A stretch of DNA of 64,000 nucleotides, taken from NCBI RefSeq assembly GCF_008638305.1, contig NZ_VTPZ01000015.1, forward strand, positions 39,230 through 103,229, read 5' to 3'. The stretch comes from Pseudomonas profundi. Its GTDB lineage: Bacteria; Pseudomonadota; Gammaproteobacteria; Pseudomonadales; Pseudomonadaceae. A program made the position numbers and the translations under genes. How positions within the stretch are numbered: position 1 is the stretch's first letter; each line of letters opens with the position of its first letter. A model generated the notes under the pieces. That model did not search any database. It was not told the DNA's origin and was given only the letters and a program-made list of their open reading frames with translations. Below, one piece after another: positions 32,446-40,207 of the stretch.

Positions 32446-33225
32446 ATGGCTATGGTGATCGAAGCAGCATATGCAGATGGTACTGGTGCAGCCAACGCAC
32501 TGCATATGTCTCAGGCGCAGTGGGAAGAGTTGCAACGGGCGTACTGCGTCGGTGATCTGCTGATGCCTTGCTGCAACGCTCCAGCGATTCCCAAGGTTAG
32601 TGCTAATGGGTACCCCTTCTTCGCGCATCTAGGAGGTGCGTGCAGTACTTCCGAAGAAAGCCAATGGCACCTGGCGGCCAAGATACTTGTGCGCAGCGTG
32701 CTTGAAGATCTTGGATTCCGTGCCTCGGTTGAAATGCCGGGTTCGGGTGATGCAGGTCGCTGGCAGGCTGATGTCTGGGGTGAGCGCAATGGGGTTAGGT
32801 TGGCTGTCGAGATCCAAAGATCGTATCAGTCGCTCCGTGACTACCGTAAACGCCAAGAGCGGTACCGCGAGGCGGGCATCAAGTCTCTTTGGTTGCTGCG
32901 GCAGGAGCGATATAGCACTCTCACCAAGAGCATGGGAAAGGAGCGTCTGCGCACCGAGTTTGGGGGCAAGTTCCCTTCGGCCGGCCACTTCGGCCCGTGC
33001 CTTTCTGACCTGCCGGTCGCGATGCTTGAGCTAGATCCGGCCCCAACGGTCAAGGGTGCCGGATTCTTCAACGCAACCCTTCCAAACATACTTGAAGCAG
33101 TGCTTAGTGAGCGCTTTCTTTGCATCAACGGTCTATGGTGTATCGATAACCTAGACTCGATGAATAACGCCGCCAGACTCGCGCGCGAGCGTTTCGCAGC
33201 CAATCGCTTGGCTGCAAAGATGTAG
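32446..33225 (+). CDS. CoiA-like nuclease-fold protein
   Basis: A 259-aa protein with the layout of competence CoiA-like nucleases: a Cys/His-containing N-terminus (LMPCCNAPAIPKVSANGYPFFAHLGGACS), then HLAAKILVRSVLEDLGF, the PD-(D/E)XK-like core (WQADV ... VRLAVEIQRS, near residues 105-125) and KRQERYREAGIKSLWLLRQ. CAAGGAGGC precedes the ATG. Base composition is lower in GC than the ICE core, suggesting separate arrival. Whether it works with the adjacent gajAB genes or alone, for instance on incoming DNA, cannot be decided; it is convergent with them. Confidence 0.75.
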   Translation: MAMVIEAAYADGTGAANALHMSQAQWEELQRAYCVGDLLMPCCNAPAIPKVSANGYPFFAHLGGACSTSEESQWHLAAKILVRSVLEDLGFRASVEMPGSGDAGRWQADVWGERNGVRLAVEIQRSYQSLRDYRKRQERYREAGIKSLWLLRQERYSTLTKSMGKERLRTEFGGKFPSAGHFGPCLSDLPVAMLELDPAPTVKGAGFFNATLPNILEAVLSERFLCINGLWCIDNLDSMNNAARLARERFAANRLAAKM

Positions 33226-33291
33226 CTCGACTGTGGTGTTGCTCGACATGCGCCGACGCAGCACCGACACTCCAGATTCCCGGGTTCACAC

Positions 33292-35106
33292 TCAAATGCC
33301 AGCGGCACGCATTCGCGCCTCCAGCTCATCAAGGAATGGCGAGCGCCCAAAGCGCATAGGGCCATAGCGGCCATCAACGAAGCCCGAATACAGCATGTGG
33401 ACCTCGTCGCGAGCACGTGTGAGTCCCACATAGAAGAGCCGGCGACTTTCGCGCAACTTCTCTGGAGTTTCATTGCGCCACGGCAGATTTCCGAGGTCGA
33501 GTCCAACCATGATGACGACGTCGTACTCACAGCCCTTTGCGGAATGCAGTGTCAGCAGATTCAGGTGATCGGGCGAACCGTCCCGACCGCCCAAACTCGT
33601 GATGTCTAGCGAAGCCAGTGCACCGCCTTCAGCGAGCGCTGCCGTCATGCGATCCAGTTGCTCCTTCTGATCAGCGAGCGCCAATTCAGCCGCCAGCAGA
33701 TGATCCACTACACCGTTGCGCAGCGAAGCAACAAATTCTCGCGCAGGTTGCTGGTCAGCACGCAGCTCCCATAGCAAGGCGGTTAGCTCTTGCTCTTCGC
33801 GCTTGGCCTGTGAATCGTCCAAGCTCGCCCGATGAAATGCGCGATAGCGGTCGAGTAGTCCACGCAATTGTGGGCGTCCAACACGCCAGCCACCCGCGCA
33901 CCACGCCGCACAATCTTCTACCCAACTTGTTAGGGCAACCTTGCGGTAAGGTGCTGCGGTATCCACACGGATGTGATCGAGACCACCGGTTGCCACAGCT
34001 TCAGCCACGATATCGCCTGCGCGATAGTCTTTGTATAGGATCGCGATATCGCCCAGTGTTCGTCCCGGCTTGGAGGCTAAGGCCGCCGGAATGATCTGCG
34101 CGACGGCGTGCGCAGCCTGGTCCGCCATACCACCCGGGCGCAGGACAAATTCGATGGTCGTTTGTCGCGCAGGATCGCTCGCTTGATAGCCTCGGGCTTC
34201 TCCAAGCGCCATCTCTGACGCAGTCACGATCCCTGCACCAGAACGGTAATTTAATTGAAGCTGGACAGGCTCAATGTCTCTGCGAGCCGCCAATTCCATG
34301 AGCAACGCGCCATCAGCTCCCGTAAATCCATATATCGACTGATCCGCATCCCCGACAGCGAAAAGTCGGACACCCCCGTCGAAGGCAAGGCGTTTGACGA
34401 TGCGATGCAGTGCCACGCCTAAATCCTGGTACTCATCCACCGCGAGCACGGGGAATTTTGCCTGAACCAGAGGTAGTACCCAGTCGTGCTCGGCGATCAA
34501 ACGCTGGCCGAAGACAACCATGTCATCGTAGTCAATCAGCCCCTCGTCGCGCAGAGCGGCCTCGTAGGCCTCGGCCCAGGCAGCGAGTTCCTCCTCGCTA
34601 CGCCAAGCGACGCTATTTCGATTGAGCACGGAACGGCGATGCCGCCCGAGGTCAATAACTTTGTACGGATGGTTCTGGCCGAAAAGCGCATCTCCAGTTT
34701 GCTTCAACAACCGATCACTGACTCGTTGAGTGGCTACCGAAAGTGGGAAAGATATGGGCAGGCCGGCCAGGCGTCCATACGGCATCAAGAGATGACGCAG
34801 ACAGAACCCATGGACCGTACCAATGAAAAGATTAGGTGCCTGCTGAAGTCCCAAGTTTTCAATTCGGCGAGCGAGTTCGCGAGCGCACTCCTGGCTATAA
34901 GTGATGCACGCAACGCCACGAGGGGCCTCGACGTCTTCGGCCAGGATGCGGGCGAGCTTTAGGACGAGTGTCTTGGTCTTACCGCTCCCGGGACCAGCGA
35001 GTACCACACAATGTCCTTGAGAGTTGTAAGCTGCCAACTGCCCTGGATTTCCAGCCAACTCGGCAGCCTGCGCCAGGTAGGCTGTACCGACGTTACGCGA
35101 CGGCAT
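33292..35106 (-). CDS. gajB: UvrD-like helicase, Gabija GajB
   Basis: A 604-aa superfamily 1A helicase: Walker A AGPGSGKT (residues 37-44), Walker B VLAVDEYQDLG, GDADQSIYGFTGAD, LTLHSAKGCEYDVV and the final FYVGLTRARDEVHML. Paired with an OLD-family nuclease directly upstream, this is the gene composition of Gabija anti-phage defence, where GajB senses DNA and nucleotide state and activates GajA. It is about 100 aa longer than the reference Bacillus GajB (494 aa). The ATG at 35106 lies inside the end of gajA (14-nt overlap). Confidence 0.85.
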   Translation of the reverse strand: MPSRNVGTAYLAQAAELAGNPGQLAAYNSQGHCVVLAGPGSGKTKTLVLKLARILAEDVEAPRGVACITYSQECARELARRIENLGLQQAPNLFIGTVHGFCLRHLLMPYGRLAGLPISFPLSVATQRVSDRLLKQTGDALFGQNHPYKVIDLGRHRRSVLNRNSVAWRSEEELAAWAEAYEAALRDEGLIDYDDMVVFGQRLIAEHDWVLPLVQAKFPVLAVDEYQDLGVALHRIVKRLAFDGGVRLFAVGDADQSIYGFTGADGALLMELAARRDIEPVQLQLNYRSGAGIVTASEMALGEARGYQASDPARQTTIEFVLRPGGMADQAAHAVAQIIPAALASKPGRTLGDIAILYKDYRAGDIVAEAVATGGLDHIRVDTAAPYRKVALTSWVEDCAAWCAGGWRVGRPQLRGLLDRYRAFHRASLDDSQAKREEQELTALLWELRADQQPAREFVASLRNGVVDHLLAAELALADQKEQLDRMTAALAEGGALASLDITSLGGRDGSPDHLNLLTLHSAKGCEYDVVIMVGLDLGNLPWRNETPEKLRESRRLFYVGLTRARDEVHMLYSGFVDGRYGPMRFGRSPFLDELEARMRAAGI

Positions 35107-36877
35107 CGCGGATATGCTCCAGCGCAGAGCGAATGTAGGCCGGGCAAACGTCCTCAGACACCGACGGCGCAAGTGCCTGTGCAAATCTCCCCTTGCCAAT
35201 CCGTTCAATCAACTTCAGCAGCCGGTCTTCATCGACCTGATCCGGATCATCCACCCACTCTTGCAATGCGTCCCGGGTGACTTGCCTCAGCGGCAACTCC
35301 TGCTCGATTACCGACTTCATCGCCTCGGTCATTCCGGCGGCAAATAGGTCGGATTCCAGCGTGCTCTCGTTGACGAAGTATCCAAACTCTGCGGCGTATT
35401 TGAGCACCTCATCTATATCCAGGTCATCGTAACCATATTCGTCATCGACCTCGTTTAAGAGATTAATTAATCGCCTGTGGGCTAGTGGAGGTTTGCCATT
35501 GACCGGGTCGCGATCTGTCAAAATTACATGTGGAATATTTAGCCCTTTAGGGCCCAAAAGCTTCACATAAGGAGTGAAGTTCGTCCCCCCGACCGAGCAC
35601 ACAGTGATTCCAAGTATGTCGAAAGGAATCCCGAGGGCGTCGGCGAACGCGGGAATGATGAAGCGCTCGGCGTCCCCTTCAACCAGAATCACTCCCCGGG
35701 AAAATAATATTTCTCCGCGAGTGACGTCGATGTAGCGCTGGAGGTCGTCTTCATCCCTCTGTGTGAAAGGTGTGTTCGCGGTCGAAACCGCGACGGTTTT
35801 CCCGTCCGTTGCGTTATGACGCAGGAGAACGATGGACCTAATCGGTGTAACGCTTGCGATATGCGGCGAGTGAGTAGTGAGAATTGTCGTCAGTGGAGGG
35901 GCTTCGTCCTCATCTTCCGCTCTTGTGCCGAGAAAGTAGCGATAGACAAGACGCTGGACATGCGGATGCAGGTGCGCTTCGGGCTCCTCGACGACGAAGA
36001 ATGTGTGGTCGCGCTCCCCCTCGGAGACGAGACGGTCGAGTTCGAGGCTCTTCAAGGCCAGGAAGATCAGATTCGCCGTTCCTAGGCTGGCATCGCCGAC
36101 ACCGCGAACACCGTTGTCGATAAGCAGCCGAAGGCTACGCAGCAATGCATCCACTCGTGTAGGTGCAAGTCCGAGCGATACCGGGACAGCATGTTGCCCC
36201 CCGGCGATTGCGATCAGCCGTTCGCTGATCCGTTCTGCTGTCGCTACCACTTCCTCGTGTCCAGCCAGCTCTCGCTGTGCTTGGTCGACCTGATTCTGAA
36301 TCTCCTCACGGGCGTCATCATCCAACGACGCGGCAAGATCCTCAATGAGTGGCCTCAATGGCGAATTGCGCCAGCTCGCAAGGTCCTTCTCAGCGTCACG
36401 CAGGGCTACCTGAACATCTATTGGCAACATCCGGCGAAGTGCGCCGCCGATACGCATTTCGGGATCGTTGCCACCGAAGATCACATACTCATAGTCCTTC
36501 AACGATTCCGGGGCGCGCCCCAGGCCCGCCTTAGGCTGGAAGCGGTAGGTGAGTCGGGCCACCATGGGTGGGCCAGGATCAATCACGCAATCGTTGAGGT
36601 GAGCCATCAGCCGGGGATCGTTTGTGAAGTCCGTTAGATCCACAGAGACCTCAATGGTCGCACCAACCTTGTCTTCGCCAAGTCCGTCCCAGAAATGTTC
36701 AAGCCCCAGTTGTCGATCGCGTTCAGACAAGCCCGGATCAAGGATCAACTGCAGGCCGCGAATGAAATTGCTCTTGCCAACCTTGTTCTCTCCCACGATG
36801 ACGATACTTTCCCCCGTCTCGACATCAACATCCGAGAAATTGGCGAAATTGATCAACCTGACCCGAGAAACCCTCAT
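35093..36877 (-). CDS. gajA: OLD-family ATPase-nuclease, Gabija GajA
   Basis: A 594-aa protein with an N-terminal ABC-type ATPase and a C-terminal TOPRIM nuclease. Walker A is GENKVGKSN (residues 29-37), Walker B FFVVEEPEAHLHP (293-305), the H-loop THSPH (335-339). TOPRIM residues are Glu400 (ILVEGDAERF) and Asp455/Asp457 (ILTDRDP). GajA of Bacillus cereus is a sequence-specific nickase of similar length (578 aa), so the protein looks complete and active. The coding sequence is AT-richer than the ICE core, indicating acquisition as cargo. Confidence 0.87.
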   Translation of the reverse strand: MRVSRVRLINFANFSDVDVETGESIVIVGENKVGKSNFIRGLQLILDPGLSERDRQLGLEHFWDGLGEDKVGATIEVSVDLTDFTNDPRLMAHLNDCVIDPGPPMVARLTYRFQPKAGLGRAPESLKDYEYVIFGGNDPEMRIGGALRRMLPIDVQVALRDAEKDLASWRNSPLRPLIEDLAASLDDDAREEIQNQVDQAQRELAGHEEVVATAERISERLIAIAGGQHAVPVSLGLAPTRVDALLRSLRLLIDNGVRGVGDASLGTANLIFLALKSLELDRLVSEGERDHTFFVVEEPEAHLHPHVQRLVYRYFLGTRAEDEDEAPPLTTILTTHSPHIASVTPIRSIVLLRHNATDGKTVAVSTANTPFTQRDEDDLQRYIDVTRGEILFSRGVILVEGDAERFIIPAFADALGIPFDILGITVCSVGGTNFTPYVKLLGPKGLNIPHVILTDRDPVNGKPPLAHRRLINLLNEVDDEYGYDDLDIDEVLKYAAEFGYFVNESTLESDLFAAGMTEAMKSVIEQELPLRQVTRDALQEWVDDPDQVDEDRLLKLIERIGKGRFAQALAPSVSEDVCPAYIRSALEHIRDAVA

Positions 36878-37033
36878 TTACGCCCCCGTCCACTGGTGTT
36901 TTAACAAATAGTAGCAGTCAAGCGGCCGGCCTCCATCCGCCGACCGCGACTGAGCTTTTCCGTTTCGGCGCCCTCAAGGCCGCTTTTGTTCGACTAGACC
37001 GCTGCCGGCAAATCGGACGCAGCGTGGTTCGCA

Positions 37034-37040
37034 TTGTTTG
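37034..37040 (+). promoter_or_regulatory. TTGTTTG motif upstream of the pilL operon
   Basis: GCATTGTTTG followed by CTGCTGCCCC lies 60 nt before the PilL-like gene; the right flank is nearly identical to that before topB. Likely part of the promoter for the first secretion operon. Confidence 0.45.
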
Positions 37041-37099
37041 CTGCTGCCCCGGGCCTTAGCGGCGATGGTGAGGGCTCGTTGTTTCAGGACGCCGAGCTT

Positions 37100-37699
37100 A
37101 TGTGCCCCTCTCCACCTTGGTTTCACCATCCCGAACGCCGCCTGCTGGCAGGAGTCCTCGGCCTGCTCTGGTCGGTGCTGGCTGGCGGCTGCGCTACGAC
37201 GACTGCGCCGCCCGCACCTGATGCCATCGAGGAAGTGTTGGCCACGCCCGAACCCGAGGCGCCCGAGTACATCCCCGTCGTGCGCTACGGTCGCTACACG
37301 CTGGTCGAGCTGGCACCCAGAGCGGCGCAACGCGACCTGCTGTTGCAGACCATCGACGTGTCCATGCCCGAAGATGCCCGCGCCACCGTCGGCGATGGGC
37401 TGCGGCATGTGCTCAAGCGCAGCGGTTACAGCCTGTGCCAGACGGCGCACGCGGTAATCGAGCTGTACGCGCTGCCGCTGCCGGCGGCGCACCTGCACCT
37501 CGGCCCCATGACCTTGCGCGATGCGCTGCTCACACTGGCTGGCCCGGCCTGGGAACTGCACGCGGATGATCGCGCACGGCAGATTTGCTTCGAACGGCCC
37601 GCCGACAGCGCGGTCATCGAACCCGCATCCGAGCCACCCGCCGCCGAGGCGGTGCAGACGTTCCCGCTGGAGCCTTCGGTTTCGGGAGGCCAGCCATGA
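37100..37699 (+). CDS. PilL-like lipoprotein (TIGR03748)
   Basis: A 199-aa lipoprotein and first gene of the transfer cluster. The N-terminal signal (LLAGVLGLLWSVLAGGC) has a lipobox ending in Cys31. Residues 55-150 (YIPVVRYGRYTLVELAPRAAQRDLLLQTIDVSMP, VGDGLRHVLKRSGYSLC, GPMTLRDALLTLAGPAWEL) match the PilL_N/TIGR03748 family, a secretin-associated fold of type IV pili and conjugation systems. The ATG at 37100 begins the signal peptide; an upstream ATG at 37034 would add 22 non-signal residues. Confidence 0.85.
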   Translation: MCPSPPWFHHPERRLLAGVLGLLWSVLAGGCATTTAPPAPDAIEEVLATPEPEAPEYIPVVRYGRYTLVELAPRAAQRDLLLQTIDVSMPEDARATVGDGLRHVLKRSGYSLCQTAHAVIELYALPLPAAHLHLGPMTLRDALLTLAGPAWELHADDRARQICFERPADSAVIEPASEPPAAEAVQTFPLEPSVSGGQP

Positions 37700-38346
37700 G
37701 CGCCCCACAGTCTGCCCGGCGCCCGGCCGCCGTCGTGATGGTGCAGAGCCTTCTGTGGCTCTGGCTGATCGGCCTCAGCGTCTTCGTAGCCTTGGGCTAC
37801 CAGACCATGAACGACCAGGCCGACCAGGAACGGCTGGATTCCCGCCTGCAACGCCTGGAAGCCCGGGCGGCGGGCCTGGTCGAGTCGATCGAGGCCATCC
37901 AGCAGCGTTCGGCCGTCGCAACGGCGGCAGACCTCAAAGACACCCGCCAAGTCTTGGAAGCACGCGCTGCCCAGGTTGAGAAAACGCTGAGCGGCTATGC
38001 CGCTGCCGACGACCTTCAGGCGCTGCGCGCGGAGGTCGAGCAGATCAAGGCGCGCCAGACCGCTGCGCCCGTTCCGCGCGCCGCAGCACCCGCCCAGCCG
38101 CGCGCATCGGGCAAGGCCGCCGCCAAGCCCGAACCGCCGCCGCTGCCGTTCCGCGTCGTCGGCGCCGAATTGCGCGCTGGCCAGCGCAGCGTGTCCGTTG
38201 CGCCGAGCAGTGCGGACTTCACGCCTGACCAGCTTCAGGTGCTGCTGCCAGGTGATGCGCTCGGCCCGTGGCACTTACAGGCGATTGAGGGCAACACCGC
38301 CGTGTTCCAGGCCGGCAACCAGACCCGTCGCGTGGCGATTCCCTGA
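37696..38346 (+). CDS. inner-membrane coiled-coil protein of the transfer cluster
   Basis: A 216-aa protein overlapping the upstream gene by ATGA. One N-terminal membrane helix (residues 13-33, VVMVQSLLWLWLIGLSVFVAL) is followed by a coiled coil (residues 40-125, QERLDSRLQRLEARAAGLVESIE), an Ala/Pro-rich spacer and a C-terminal beta-rich periplasmic domain (FRVVGAELRAGQRSVSVAP). The layout fits a bitopic periplasmic component of the conjugation machine. This position is occupied by a conserved hypothetical gene in related ICEs. Confidence 0.7.
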   Translation: MSAPQSARRPAAVVMVQSLLWLWLIGLSVFVALGYQTMNDQADQERLDSRLQRLEARAAGLVESIEAIQQRSAVATAADLKDTRQVLEARAAQVEKTLSGYAAADDLQALRAEVEQIKARQTAAPVPRAAAPAQPRASGKAAAKPEPPPLPFRVVGAELRAGQRSVSVAPSSADFTPDQLQVLLPGDALGPWHLQAIEGNTAVFQAGNQTRRVAIP

Positions 38347-38360
38347 CCGGAGCACACCAC

Positions 38361-39086
38361 ATGAATCCGTCGATCATCCTTTCCGCGCTCCTGCTGGCAT
38401 CCGCCCAATTGCCCGCCTGGGCGCAGCAGCCGGTCACCGCCCCGGCCCGCAATGCGCAGAACCAGGAGCGTCCGCTGGTCGCCCGAACCCCGGACGACCA
38501 GGTAGCAGGCGACTGGGGCCTCCAACCGCAGGAATGGGCGCTATACCGCGAGCTGATGGACGGGCCGCTGGGCATCTATTCGCCTAACCTGGACCCTCTG
38601 TCCGCCCTGGGCATCGAGGCCCGCACCGACGAGGAACGGCGGCGCTACGCAGAACTGCAGGTGCAAATCGAAGCGCGCCGCGTCGAGAAGCTGCTTGCCT
38701 ATCAACGTGCCTACGACGAAGCCTGGCAGCGCCTGAACCCCGGCATGCAACGGGTGAACCTGCCTGACGACAAACCCAGCGGCGGCGCAGTGCGCGGCGG
38801 CGGCCGCACGGCGGTGTTCGTCAAGGACGGCTGCGCGGCCTGCGGACAGCTCGTGCAACGCCTGCAATCCTCAGGTACCGAGTTCGACCTGTACATGGTC
38901 GGCAGCCGCCAGGACGACGCGCGCATCCGCGACTGGGCCAAGCGCGCACAGATCGACCCGACACGGGTGCGCAGCGGCACCATCACGCTCAACCACGACG
39001 GCGGCCGCTGGCTGTCGCTGGGTCTGCCCGGCGATCTGCCCGCGGTCGTGCGCGAGGTGAACGGCCAATGGCAGCGCCAGCCCTGA
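38361..39086 (+). CDS. PFL_4693-family ICE protein (TIGR03759)
   Basis: A 241-aa periplasmic protein with a cleavable signal peptide (residues 1-21, ending in WAQQ). The central part (DWGLQPQEWALYRELMDGPLGIYSPNLDPLSALGIEARTDEERRRYAELQ) is the TIGR03759 signature. A thioredoxin-like segment with CAAC (FVKDGCAACGQLVQRL) suggests a role in disulphide handling of the secretion channel. Its end overlaps the lytic transglycosylase gene by 19 nt. Confidence 0.88.
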   Translation: MNPSIILSALLLASAQLPAWAQQPVTAPARNAQNQERPLVARTPDDQVAGDWGLQPQEWALYRELMDGPLGIYSPNLDPLSALGIEARTDEERRRYAELQVQIEARRVEKLLAYQRAYDEAWQRLNPGMQRVNLPDDKPSGGAVRGGGRTAVFVKDGCAACGQLVQRLQSSGTEFDLYMVGSRQDDARIRDWAKRAQIDPTRVRSGTITLNHDGGRWLSLGLPGDLPAVVREVNGQWQRQP

Positions 39087-39658
39087 CGGCGCGGTTTCGC
39101 GTACTGGTGATCGCTGCTGGCCTGTACGCCTGCGCCGTCCATGCCCAGGAGGTTCCGCCTCCGGCCTATCAGCTTGCCGCCCAACGTGCGGGCATTCCCT
39201 CCACGGTGCTCTACGCCGTGGCCTTGCAGGAGAGCGGCATCCGGCGGAACGGACGCATCGTCCCGTGGCCGTGGTCCCTCAACGTCGCCGGCCAATCGCG
39301 CCGCTATGCGACCCGCGCCGACGCCTGCGCCGGTTTGCAGCAGGCGATGCGCTCCACGCCGCACACGCGCATCGACGCGGGCCTGGGTCAGATCAACCTC
39401 GGCTACCACAAGCACCGCTTCACCAGCCCGTGCGACTTGCTCGATCCGTACCGCAACCTCGCCATCGCCTCCGAGATCCTGAAGGAGCAGCACATCCCGG
39501 GGGAGAACTGGCTGCTGGCGATCGGCCGCTACCACCGCCCCGCGGGGGGCGAGCCCGCAGCCCGCTACCGGCGGAGCGTTTCCCGCCACCTCGCCCGCGT
39601 GCAGGGCACGCGCCCAACCGCCGCGGTCCTCGCCGCGCGCCAGGAGACCACCCCATGA
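39068..39658 (+). CDS. SLT-type lytic transglycosylase
   Basis: A 196-aa exported enzyme that would open peptidoglycan locally for assembly of the conjugation channel (VirB1-like). It has a signal peptide (residues 1-27) and the SLT domain with catalytic Glu in ALQESGIRRNGRI (near residue 56), AGLGQINLGYH and the final AIGRYHRPAGGEPAARYRRSV. It is small for the family but carries the complete catalytic core. Confidence 0.9.
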   Translation: MAAPALTARFRVLVIAAGLYACAVHAQEVPPPAYQLAAQRAGIPSTVLYAVALQESGIRRNGRIVPWPWSLNVAGQSRRYATRADACAGLQQAMRSTPHTRIDAGLGQINLGYHKHRFTSPCDLLDPYRNLAIASEILKEQHIPGENWLLAIGRYHRPAGGEPAARYRRSVSRHLARVQGTRPTAAVLAARQETTP

Positions 39659-40203
39659 CGAAATCCCATCTGGCCCATCTCGCGGCGAAAGGCCTGCTCG
39701 TGCTGCTGGCGGGTCTGCCGCTGGCCTCGCGTGCCGGCGAGCCGCTGATCTTGGTCGAAGACCGTGGCGGCACGTCGGCGCTGCCGTACTACGAAGCCCT
39801 GAGCCTCCAGCCGCGCGCCAACACTCCGGCCCGATCGCCCATCCCTGCGACTCAGATCCCGGCCACGCCGGCGGATGAGGCCGCGATGTTGCCGGTGCGC
39901 AGCGCCAAGCTCACGCCCGGCACCGTCGCGCGGCGGGTGATCGAGGCCCCGGGCCTGCGTCCCTTCGTGGTCGTGGGCGACGACGAGGCTTCCCAGGCCT
40001 GGTTGCGCCGCCATGCAGCCTCATTGCGCGAGCGCGGCGCGGTCGGTCTGGTGGTCAACGTCGAGACCGTGCAAGGCCTGGCGCGGCTGCGCGCACTGGC
40101 GTCCGGCGTGCCGCTTGCGCCCGTGTCCGGCGACGACTTGGCCGAGCGCTTGGGCCTGCGGCACTACCCGGCGCTAGTCACGGCCACCGGCATCGAGCAA
40201 TGA
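39655..40203 (+). CDS. PFL_4695-family ICE protein (TIGR03765)
   Basis: A 182-aa exported protein (signal peptide residues 1-24, ending SRAGEP). Conserved features are LILVEDRGGTSALPYYEAL after cleavage and, in the C-terminal half, PFVVVGDDEASQAWLRRHAASLRERGAVGLVVNVETVQGLARL ... LGLRHYPALVTATGIEQ, a thioredoxin-fold-like ending typical of DUF2859. It overlaps the transglycosylase gene by ATGA and precedes traD. Confidence 0.88.
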   Translation: MTKSHLAHLAAKGLLVLLAGLPLASRAGEPLILVEDRGGTSALPYYEALSLQPRANTPARSPIPATQIPATPADEAAMLPVRSAKLTPGTVARRVIEAPGLRPFVVVGDDEASQAWLRRHAASLRERGAVGLVVNVETVQGLARLRALASGVPLAPVSGDDLAERLGLRHYPALVTATGIEQ

Positions 40204-40207
40204 AGCC

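Noticed and set aside
33292..35106. UvrD-like gene as a housekeeping repair helicase
   Set aside because: It overlaps an OLD/TOPRIM nuclease gene on cargo DNA of lower GC, which fits Gabija better than chromosomal uvrD or rep.
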